Positions 37,014-45,100 of a stretch of 64,000 nucleotides of DNA are shown one piece after another. This DNA is from Solitalea canadensis DSM 3403 (GTDB lineage Bacteria; Bacteroidota; Bacteroidia; Sphingobacteriales; Sphingobacteriaceae). The position numbers and the translations under genes are program-made. The notes beneath the pieces are model-generated. The model saw only the letters and a program-made list of their open reading frames with translations, did no database searches and was not told where the DNA came from. The DNA lies in assembly GCF_000242635.2 (NCBI RefSeq), contig NC_017770.1, positions 2,554,669-2,618,668 on the forward strand, read 5' to 3'. Position 1 is the stretch's first letter. Each line of letters opens with the position of its first letter.

Positions 37014-38250
37014 ATGATAAACAATTTAAACATCCTGTATTTCTTATACAGATCAAAAACAAAAACAGACGGAACCATTCCTATCTGTTGCAGAATAACA
37101 GTAAATGGAGTAAGGAAACAATTCTCAACTTCTCATTCTGTGAGGGAAAAAGTATGGAATAATAAAAACACAAAGAGTTAAAGGAGCATCAACAGAGGCC
37201 ATACTTATCAATGACAATCTTTCTAAGATCGAGAATGACATTTAAAAAATCATAACAGTTCTATCCGTTGAAAACAAACCTATTATAATCGATGAAGTTT
37301 ACAATAAGCTTATCGGTGTAAATGAAGAGAAGAAAACTTTAATGCAGGTCTTTGAACATCATAATTACAAGATGAGAAACCTTATCAATAAAGAATACTC
37401 TCCAAAGACTCATCAAAAGTTCGTTGCCATCCAGAATAACATTCAAGAATTTTTAAAGTATCATTTCAAAAAATCAGACATTGCTTTAACAGATTTAAAA
37501 CTCAGCTTTTTAGACGACCTAGATTACTATTTTAAAACAGTAAAAAATCACAATCAAAACACAATTAATAAAACTATTGAGAGGGTTAAAAAAGTTATCA
37601 AAGTTGCCAAGGTAATGGTTGGATTCAGATTGACCCATTTCTTTTGTATAAGAAAAAGAAATATCTAAAGGAGGTTGTTTTTCTCGAAAAAAAAGAATTA
37701 AAACTATTAGAAGATCATAACTTTTCACAGAAGAGATTAGAACAAATAAAGGATTGTTTTATATTTTCTTGCTATACAGGGTTAGCTTACAATGAAGCCA
37801 GTGTATTGACCAAAGAGCACCTTATTGAAAGAGAAGATGGTTTCTTATGGATAGAAATGATCAGACAAAAAACAAACCGTCCTCTCATTATACCTCTATT
37901 ACCTAGCACTTGAAATACTTTATAAATACGGATTCCCAGAAAAAGAACGACAATTGTTACCTCCAATTTCAAACCAAAAATTCAATAGTTACTTAAAAGA
38001 AATTGCTGAAATAATAGGATTAAATAAACATCTCACTCACCACATTGCAAGAAAAACTTTTACTTCGACAGTGCTAATGGATAATGACATTCCTATTGAA
38101 ATTGTATCCTACTTACTGGGTCATAGCAAAACAAGTACAACTGAAGTGTATTACGGCAAAATAGTGAGAAATAAAGTAGCTGAGCACATGAGAAATCTGC
38201 AATCCAAACTAGGCAAAATAAGTAGCTCTAAAGACATTGATGAATTATAA
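37014..38250 (+). pseudogene. Tyrosine recombinase (integrase), decayed
   Basis: Starts at ATG 37014 (LNILYLYRSKTKTDGTIPIC, the arm-binding N-terminus of Bacteroidota integrases). It passes an in-frame stop near 37181 and continues in other frames. A SAM-like core-binding piece follows (FVAIQNNIQEFLKYHFKKSD), then the catalytic region (FIFSCYTGLAYNEASVLTKE) with a stop after LLPS near 37912. The last piece reads HLTHHIARKTFTSTVLMDND and YLLGHSKTSTTEVYYGKIVR, with HxxR-like, LGH and terminal Tyr. At least three frame breaks make it inactive. It lies 187 bp after the tRNA 3'-end fragment, so it is probably the integrase that made that scar. Confidence 0.88.
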
Positions 38251-38507
38251 TAAGCATTAGGGGACATCAAACTGAACAACAAATACATACTTATTTAGAT
38301 GAATTTGAGAAAGGAGTAATTATACAAGCAAGCGGAAACCAGGATTTTCAATTTTAAAAAAACTAATCTTCTACTTACAATTTAGTTTCTTTATGTTCTT
38401 TTGAAAATTCTATTGCTGAATATATTCTGATTAATTATTAGTAAAAAGCATTTTAACTCTTTAAAATGAAGCTTTGTATATTTATGTTCGCAAAAAATAA
38501 AAACAGG

Positions 38508-38744
38508 AATGACAAAATTTAATTATGATAACGAAGCAAATAAATTAGCGCAAGCTATAGATATTGCAATTCAAACTTTTAAAATGTATCCAGCTAAATG
38601 ATTTGATGAAAAACAATTAAACCATGTTATCAATGTTTATGAAAAATTTAAAACAGAGGTATTGTCTCCTGAGAAAAGATTTAGAAATAAATCAGGTTTA
38701 AACCAATCAACAAATGACGTGTTTACCTACTTCCAAGAAGGTCA
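38508..38744 (+). pseudogene. Small broken ORF of unknown function
   Basis: From the ATG at 38508 the frame reads MTKFNYDNEANKLAQAIDIA and QTFKMYPAK, then TGA. It resumes as FDEKQLNHVINVYEKFKTEV and LSPEKRFRNKSG up to the repeat border at 38745. The two halves look like one helical protein of at least 80 residues with one nonsense codon, cut on the right by the older element. No family recognised. Confidence 0.4.
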
Positions 38745-38995
38745 TGTCCAATATTTCCTTATGAATTGCAGCCCATCAAATTTAACTTTATCGATATAGG
38801 AATTTATATCAATTGCTTGTTGAGAACTACCTTTAACATAACCTGCCTTCTGATCCCATTTCGATATTTCAATCTCTCTTTTTAGCGAAAATTCCTTTCT
38901 TACACTTCCTACTGAGATACGGCAATAAATCAATCCTTTTTATTGACACTATTAACAGAAGAACGGATCAAAAATTTTAAAGAATAGTTTCTCAT
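38745..38995 (-). pseudogene. N-terminal remnant of an integrase
   Basis: The minus strand from the ATG at 38995 matches the first 80 or so codons of the integrase at 53031-54287 (LIYCRISVGSVRKEFSLKRE, DINSYIDKVKFDG). A 2-bp insertion in the T-run near 38937-38942 shifts the frame after about 18 codons. The copy stops at 38745 where unrelated DNA begins. It therefore lost its catalytic domain. Confidence 0.8.
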
Positions 38996-39214
38996 CACAA
39001 ATCACATTAAAATGAAACAATTCGCTTTAAAAGGCGATTTAACTCACTGATTTTCAAACAGAATGAACAAATGGATACAAATTAAATTATTTAAAGAACT
39101 GATTAACAACCACTTAATTAAATCACTTAATCAATTTATTAAACATAAATCAACTCACCAATAGCTCACCAGAAATTTGATTTGTTTTGATTTTAGATGA
39201 TAGGAGAAAAAGAA

Positions 39215-39248
39215 AAAACCCTCTAAATCATATAATTTAGAGGGTTTT
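39215..39248. terminator. Hairpin in the left repeat copy
   Basis: A 14-bp perfect stem with a 6-nt loop, flanked by A-run and T-run; identical to the hairpin at 54500-54533. It lies between the integrase promoter and the core sequence and may insulate the element from outside transcription. Confidence 0.7.
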
Positions 39249-39278
39249 GACTTTGCTTGTTAAGCTTGTGGTCGGGGT

Positions 39279-39720
39279 AGCAGGATGACCTCACAAAACC
39301 ACAACTATATATATATATCAAACACTTACAGTAAGTTAAAATAATTCAACTCACTAATAACTCGTAAAATCAAAGCTTAAGCATCTTATTATTGTCTCTG
39401 GATAATCTATCATTCATAAAAGATATCATGGAGTTATTTTAGGAACATCAACAGATCTAAAGTCATATAAGAAATAACCTATAAAGATTTTCGTTTTTCT
39501 AATAAACTTCCCTCATCATTCTCAATATCAATGAGTTTATAATTCCCAACTTTTAAAGAAAGTTCATATCAGAACATTTCAAAACATATATTGTATCCAT
39601 GGCTATACCAGATAATTGATAAAGTAGTGATTGCTTGTAAAGATCCGTATTTAATTTCTTCATTTCTTAAACCAATAGTAGTAATGGCGCATTGAAGTCT
39701 CTGACCATCAACAACAAAGT
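39279..39720. other. Left end of the 15 kb element, gene-free
   Basis: AT-rich, no supported gene. Includes an (AT)n tract near 39308-39318. On the minus strand near 39720-39600 there are short hydrophilic frames but none with a start and protein-like length. It probably holds arm-type sites for the integrase. Confidence 0.4.
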
Positions 39721-40092
39721 CTATACCCTATCATATGTATCCAAGAAAAAAATAAAAATGCCAAGAATTACATGCATTAAAAGTATAGGCAAATTAAAAG
39801 CAATCGCAGAAACAAATGGAGCCATTAGTAAATACTTATTAGTAAAATGCAAGGTAAAAATATAGACTACCAGCCTCAAGACTCTTGGAAACCTAAGCTT
39901 AACATCAATACCATTTACTTGATGATATACATAGACCTGTACGATTGAAAGTAATGCAAGGAGGAAGCAAAGCCAGGATAAAAATACCATCAAATTAAAA
40001 CTTTCATATCCTACAGTCCTTAAATAACAGAGAATAATAAAAACCGTTATTAGAGCTATAACCGGAATAGCGATCCATCTAAATTTTGTCAT
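39721..40092 (-). CDS. Small four-helix membrane protein
   Basis: A 123-aa protein with four hydrophobic segments: IAIPVIALITVFIILCYL, LMVFLSWLCFLLALLSIVQV, LVVYIFTLHFTNKYLLMAPF and ILLMHVILGIFIFFL. A short charged loop (NGIDVKLRFPRVLR) separates helices 2 and 3. No family recognised. It is downstream of the Rhs/DUF1493 block on the same strand, separated by about 300 bp containing a hairpin, so it is probably its own unit. A membrane-located immunity role is conceivable but nothing in the sequence proves it. Confidence 0.6.
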   Translation of the reverse strand: MTKFRWIAIPVIALITVFIILCYLRTVGYESFNLMVFLSWLCFLLALLSIVQVYVYHQVNGIDVKLRFPRVLRLVVYIFTLHFTNKYLLMAPFVSAIAFNLPILLMHVILGIFIFFLDTYDRV

Positions 40093-40343
40093 TTTAGTTG
40101 AAAAATCTTATCAACAATTAGAAAATTGACCTGCTTACATACTATACTCCTCAAAAAACGTTCGAACTCACCCTTAGCGGCTCCTTAAAGTAACCTATTA
40201 AGAATGGATAGCTTGTCTCTTAGTCTTTCTCTTAACACATTCTCATTAATATTAAATTTATCATTGAGGTCAAACAATTCTTCTGGATTATATTCATCAA
40301 TATCAAGGAAAATCGAGTCCATTATAAAGTTGACATCATAACA

Positions 40344-40362
40344 AGCCCGGCTATGCCGGGCT
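40344..40362 (-). terminator. GC-rich hairpin after the Rhs operon
   Basis: AGCCCGGC pairs with GCCGGGCT around a TAT loop, 34 bp after the DUF1493 stop. The following T-run is weak (TTGTTATG on the minus strand), so it is a probable but not ideal terminator for the YD-repeat operon. Confidence 0.55.
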
Positions 40363-40395
40363 GTACTATCGCTTTATCTTTAAGAGGAAAGAAAA

Positions 40396-40734
40396 TCAAC
40401 TATTAATCACTTCCTCATCCAAACGACCTGCAATTACTGCCTTTTCAAGATGTTTCATTATTAAATCTTTTTGCTTTGCTTTTTGCCTACCTGTAAATAG
40501 CCTTATTATAGCTGGAAAAATTCTATCTCCTTCAGGTTCAAAATACTCTGCTGCTGAAAATTTAGATACATCTACATTGAATTCCTTACCAAATGCGATA
40601 ATAAATTCAACAGCATCATCACCTGTGATGCCTAAATCATTTTCTAAAGAGGCACATTCCGTAACTTCAATTTCAGTAACAGCAGCTTGTTTTACTATAA
40701 ACTTTTTTATCGTATCAAAAATCTCATTGTCCAT
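40396..40734 (-). CDS. DUF1493-family small protein
   Basis: A 112-aa protein: IKKFIVKQAAVTEIEVTECA, LENDLGITGDDAVEFIIAFG and FNVDVSKFSAAEYFEPEGDR. This is the DUF1493 pattern, an acyl-carrier-protein-like helical fold (a GxTGDDA motif replaces the DSL phosphopantetheine site, so no prosthetic group is expected). It starts 1 bp after the stop of the 1437-aa Rhs/Hint protein, which is the place of an immunity gene in polymorphic toxin loci. Immunity function is inferred from position only. Confidence 0.75.
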   Translation of the reverse strand: MDNEIFDTIKKFIVKQAAVTEIEVTECASLENDLGITGDDAVEFIIAFGKEFNVDVSKFSAAEYFEPEGDRIFPAIIRLFTGRQKAKQKDLIMKHLEKAVIAGRLDEEVINS

Positions 40735-40735
40735 T

Positions 40736-43700
40736 TTATTTACTCAATTTTGATTTTTCATTTTTCAACTTCTTTCTTAAAATCGTTATCTTTTTATTAT
40801 GCACAAGGGCTCTTGTGTTTGTAACAAAATAATTATGGTCACCATCGACTTCTATATTGTAGACGTCAACTTTTTTAGACACACACTTAATTTCCGATAT
40901 TTTACAAGGTATATTCTTTATGGTTTTTAATTTATAACCAACCTTTAGCTTTTTAGCTTTCATCCACCCTAAATTTTCTACATAAAATGGATGTTCCGCA
41001 GTTACATGTATTCTCTCCTTCCCAAATTTTACTTCATAAACAATTGTTGTTTCTTTATGCAAAGTATTAATAACTTTATTTAACTTAATTTGATTGGTTG
41101 AGAAATTATATGAGTAAACACTATCTCCTATCGAGATTTTTTCAATTGGAACTAAATCTTTACTGCTATAAATAAATGTACCTGCTTCAAAACAAACACT
41201 ATAATCAACTTTTTTTGAACCATCAGGATTTCTCATCCAACTAGTACTAGCATCTTTTCCGCCTTTCCACTCATTTAAGGCACCCCCAATATCCTCTTTA
41301 TTTTCATAAACATCATAAGCAGTTAAAGCCCATCCAACATATGGAACGAGTCTTCCCAAGAATCTACCTACTACTCTTGTTCCTACTCTTTTTGCAAGTT
41401 TCTTGCTCACCACCCTAACTACTTTTCGTTGAGTTTTTTTTAAGGCTGTACTTTCCATTGGAAGGACCTTAGCTAATGTCCATGAGGCTATTGATGAACC
41501 AGGACTAGAAGCACATGCTCCTACAGGTTTTAAAGCTTTTATTGGTTGTCCAAGCATAATTAATACCGGGCCAAGCCAATTATTATTATTATTATTATTA
41601 TCACTTGATGTAGCAACGGTGACTTCCGGTAATTGTCTGGCACTTATTGAATCTAGTCCAACTGGATCTATAAAATTTATTGGGTTATTTCCTACGTAGA
41701 CATAAGGACTTTCATTGTAATGGACAGCAGAGGTGTTCGCATTTATTGCATTTTTAGGTGTCATTAAATTGAATATGCCCCCTGCATATTTCCTACCATC
41801 CGCTAAATCATCATCACCAACATCGTAACCTTCATTAACTAATTCTTCGCTATATTCTTTATCAAATTCAGATAGATATTCATCTTCCTGCAATGGATCA
41901 AGTATATTCCATCTTGCAATCACCGGATCATAGAACCGTGCACCATAATCATATTGATTCAGGTTATACTCATCTTGTAGCTCCTTGCCATTGTAAAGAT
42001 ACTTATTTGCAGTACTTCCCACCAGGTTCTTATCTGGGATCTGCATACCAAACGGATAATAATTGCTCTCTTGGATCAAAGTTCCAGCCTTATCAAGACT
42101 CACTCTTACATTACCCAGATGATCAATCAAGTTGTAGTTATACTCGAATGATGAGGTCTTGTTGACAGCTCTGCCTTCAGTTGTCTGTACAAATTCAACC
42201 GTATTACCGCTGTATTGAATGCCATTAACATAGTGGGTAGTACTGGTTCCAGCAACCTTTTTGAGTTTCTTACCCGTTGCATCGTAAGTATAACTGATCG
42301 TTCCTCCAGAAATGGTCATTGTTTGCGGAAGGTTCAACGTGTTGTATGAAATGGTAATCGCTTTGGCCCCGGTGCTTGCGGTCAGGTTGCCATTAGCATC
42401 GTATGCGCTGTAAGTAGTTGTTCCGGAAGGCTGGCCCAGCGTATTAGTGGCTAATGACTCCGTGACACTTGTCAAACGGTTGCCTGAATAAATGTAACTA
42501 AGGTTATCCACATTGTTTGACCGGCTCAGTGACAGGATATTGCCCATCAAGTCATAGCCACCAATGGTCTCATTATACGTTCCGTCATGAGATAGGGCAT
42601 CTTTCAAGCGGTTCAGACCATCATAGGTGTAACTATAGGAAAGCAACTGGTTTCGGTTGCCATTTTTCCAGCTCATTGCCGAAATATTACCATTATATTG
42701 TGGAGTTGTTCCATCATCATACTTTAGTTCCAGTCCGAACTTATCCGAAGAGGTCAGACTTATATTTGCCGGATCATTGATCTTTTTCAACCAGCCGCGG
42801 ACATTATAAGAATACTTAACAGTCTGTATATAGCTATTGCCATTATTAGTAGAATGTAGTTTTTTGGTCACTAATTGACCCAGTTCATTATAAACATAGT
42901 CCGCAAGTATTACCCTTGGTTCACTATTAATCTTCTCCATTTCCCGTATTTTTCGTCCTAAATGATCATATTGAAACCAGTTCAACACGGTTAAAGAACT
43001 TAGTCCTGTATGCCCCCGCTTAATGACCAATGGCTGGCCGGTAAAATTGTATTTGGTGTTGATTACATCTTTACCCCCCATGTAGTTCTGGTTATGCTGC
43101 TGGATCACTCGACCATCCTTATCATAATAGTTCACTGTCCACAGGAAATCAGTACTGCCTAGCACGTTAACCTTCGTTCCAGTTAACAAGCCGCGAACCA
43201 TATCGCTTTTGGCGTTTAAAGTATCGGTTTGGTAAGGATACGTGCTTGCTTGGGGGAAGGAATAGTCATCATAATAATTGACTGTATACACCTGCGCTAC
43301 ACCGCTGGCAGGAAACGCAGCATTGCTGTAATCACTACCAGTAGCCCTGCTTTCCCATAAGGACGAAATCGCATTTACGGCCGAAACCATCTGGTTTTGT
43401 GTAACAGAAGACACATGTATATACTTACCGGTACTCACCACCCTGCCAAATACATCGTATTTTGTGTAGGTCCACTCTTTTGCAGCCCGTTGGTTACCAT
43501 TCTGTGTCAAAACCAATTGATCCTGTTTATTGTACACCAGGTATTCCCAATCCTTTCCCGGAATCTTCTTTTCTACTAACCGCTTACGACCATCATAATG
43601 GTAACCATACATCAGATCTTTGAATTGGGTATCGGTTTCAACAAAACTGCTTACCGTTACTGCCGGAGGGAGCACATAGCGCAGGTTACCGAAATCATCG

Positions 43701-45049
43701 TATGCATAATAAGTTGACAATGTCTCAATTACTCCCTGCGGATTCTTATTATAGATACGCTTTAATACTACCCTGCCTAGCTTATCCTTGAACTCTTCCA
43801 TCTTTCCAACCTGACCATTAGCCGTTTTCCAATTTTCATCCATCAGCGTTATCTTGTGTAGCTGACCAACCCCATAGTTAGTCGTCCCGGTAGCACCATT
43901 AGTGGTAACTGCCCACAGTTTGACTTCTGTGGCTGTATTGGTGCCGTATTCGGTTTTTACAGTATTACCCAATAAGGTGCTGCCGCCTGCAGCGTCTTTC
44001 AATACCCGGAATGCTTTGCCTGGCTGTCCCTGTTCGGTAACACGATTAAGTGGTGAAGGTTCAAATATTTGTTCCGAAAATGGAAAACTGGTCGTATCAA
44101 CGGATTGTGTCGTAAGCTTATAATGTGCCCACACACCTTGGCCGGCTATTAAGGCATTGCTTCGATAAGCACTTGTGGGACAATCTGACGAAACATAAGG
44201 AAGGTATGTCTTTGCCTGTCTGCCAAAAGCATCATATTGCATTGGTTGCACAAGGTCGCGCTTATTCGAGCTCCCCTTTACTGTAACGATCTGCAGTGGA
44301 CGACCAAGTCCGTCAAAGTACTGAACCTGTTGGTTGACCTCCTCTACAGATAATCCGGAAACCAAAGCCGGGTTGGTAACTCCTGATCTACGAACAGTAT
44401 GGGTTAAGATGTAGTTTTGATCCTGTGAAGTTTGTTGCTGCAGTACCGTTACCATGATTGCGTTGCTGGAAACAGTCCCATAACAACCATTGGTTACGTT
44501 TCTGCGATAATAAGCCGTGGTTGTCAGGGCCGGTGCAGAATAGGTTGCCGCAGTAGCTCCGGAGATATTTGTCCAGGAACTACCGTCCAAGGAGCTTTGC
44601 CATTGATAGGTATAATTGCCATCCCCTCCATAAGGAGATGTTTGAGTGAAGGGTGTTGGACTAGAACCCGAACAAATCGTTTGGTTCCCGCTAATTGTTC
44701 CTGCTGTTAAGCCTGAACCAATAACCACATCTAAACAGGCAGACTCGATGTAATACTCATCATATGCTGTCACTCTTCCCGAGGTAGCACCACAGTTCCA
44801 CTTTACCTCTATCCAGCTGCCATGATTAGCAACGATTTCACCGTTTTCCACATTGAAAAAATAAAACGGAGCACTATCTGAAACATAATAATTATAAACA
44901 AGCCCGTCAAATACCTCACTCTGCCCAATAATATAACCGATAGCCTTTCCTTTTGAATTGCCGCTTAAAGTCTTTGAAAACCCATTAAAACAAAGCAGTA
45001 TACTTATAAGTAATAATGAAAAACGATTCACTAAATATTTGAATTTCAT
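40736..45049 (-). CDS. DUF6443/YD-repeat Rhs protein with C-terminal Hint domain
   Basis: A 1437-aa secreted protein. A signal peptide (NRFSLLLISILLCFNGFSKT) is followed by a PKD/Ig-like domain with GTISGNQTICSGSSPTPFTQ (about 115-200). DUF6443 comes next (YILTHTVRRSGVTNPALVSG, YFDGLGRPLQ), then many YD repeats and the Rhs core end (YNYNLIDHLGNVRVSLDKAG, YNGKELQDEYNLNQYDYGAR, FYDPVIARW). A linker region with NNNNNN follows, and a Hint autoprotease domain (VCFEAGTFIYSSKDLVPIEK through DVYNIEVDGDHNYFVTNTRA then LVHN, about 1290-1420). Only about 17 lysine-rich residues follow Hint, so the toxin domain usually found there is missing. DUF1493 follows by 1 bp. Confidence 0.9.
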   Translation of the reverse strand: MKFKYLVNRFSLLLISILLCFNGFSKTLSGNSKGKAIGYIIGQSEVFDGLVYNYYVSDSAPFYFFNVENGEIVANHGSWIEVKWNCGATSGRVTAYDEYYIESACLDVVIGSGLTAGTISGNQTICSGSSPTPFTQTSPYGGDGNYTYQWQSSLDGSSWTNISGATAATYSAPALTTTAYYRRNVTNGCYGTVSSNAIMVTVLQQQTSQDQNYILTHTVRRSGVTNPALVSGLSVEEVNQQVQYFDGLGRPLQIVTVKGSSNKRDLVQPMQYDAFGRQAKTYLPYVSSDCPTSAYRSNALIAGQGVWAHYKLTTQSVDTTSFPFSEQIFEPSPLNRVTEQGQPGKAFRVLKDAAGGSTLLGNTVKTEYGTNTATEVKLWAVTTNGATGTTNYGVGQLHKITLMDENWKTANGQVGKMEEFKDKLGRVVLKRIYNKNPQGVIETLSTYYAYDDFGNLRYVLPPAVTVSSFVETDTQFKDLMYGYHYDGRKRLVEKKIPGKDWEYLVYNKQDQLVLTQNGNQRAAKEWTYTKYDVFGRVVSTGKYIHVSSVTQNQMVSAVNAISSLWESRATGSDYSNAAFPASGVAQVYTVNYYDDYSFPQASTYPYQTDTLNAKSDMVRGLLTGTKVNVLGSTDFLWTVNYYDKDGRVIQQHNQNYMGGKDVINTKYNFTGQPLVIKRGHTGLSSLTVLNWFQYDHLGRKIREMEKINSEPRVILADYVYNELGQLVTKKLHSTNNGNSYIQTVKYSYNVRGWLKKINDPANISLTSSDKFGLELKYDDGTTPQYNGNISAMSWKNGNRNQLLSYSYTYDGLNRLKDALSHDGTYNETIGGYDLMGNILSLSRSNNVDNLSYIYSGNRLTSVTESLATNTLGQPSGTTTYSAYDANGNLTASTGAKAITISYNTLNLPQTMTISGGTISYTYDATGKKLKKVAGTSTTHYVNGIQYSGNTVEFVQTTEGRAVNKTSSFEYNYNLIDHLGNVRVSLDKAGTLIQESNYYPFGMQIPDKNLVGSTANKYLYNGKELQDEYNLNQYDYGARFYDPVIARWNILDPLQEDEYLSEFDKEYSEELVNEGYDVGDDDLADGRKYAGGIFNLMTPKNAINANTSAVHYNESPYVYVGNNPINFIDPVGLDSISARQLPEVTVATSSDNNNNNNNWLGPVLIMLGQPIKALKPVGACASSPGSSIASWTLAKVLPMESTALKKTQRKVVRVVSKKLAKRVGTRVVGRFLGRLVPYVGWALTAYDVYENKEDIGGALNEWKGGKDASTSWMRNPDGSKKVDYSVCFEAGTFIYSSKDLVPIEKISIGDSVYSYNFSTNQIKLNKVINTLHKETTIVYEVKFGKERIHVTAEHPFYVENLGWMKAKKLKVGYKLKTIKNIPCKISEIKCVSKKVDVYNIEVDGDHNYFVTNTRALVHNKKITILRKKLKNEKSKLSK

Positions 45050-45100
45050 AGAAATATTAGTTTAAAAAACAACCAATCTTTGTAATACTCATTACTTGTC

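Larger units (their letters stand above)
38745..39278. repeat. Left copy of a ~530-bp direct repeat (integrase start plus core)
   Basis: Nearly the same sequence as 54038-54563, same orientation, with small substitutions and indels (for example around 39080-39110). It covers the first codons of the integrase gene (minus strand), its upstream region, the hairpin AAAACCCTCTAAAT/ATTTAGAGGGTTTT (39215-39248) and ends with GTGGTCGGGGT (39268-39278). After that the two copies diverge completely. It is the end of an earlier, related element; the DNA to its right is the left end of the present 15 kb element. Confidence 0.85.

Noticed and set aside
41578-41599. Trinucleotide repeat ATT, possible phase-variation tract
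   Set aside because: It is in frame and encodes a poly-Asn linker in the Rhs protein; changes in copy number would not shift the frame, so switching is unlikely.
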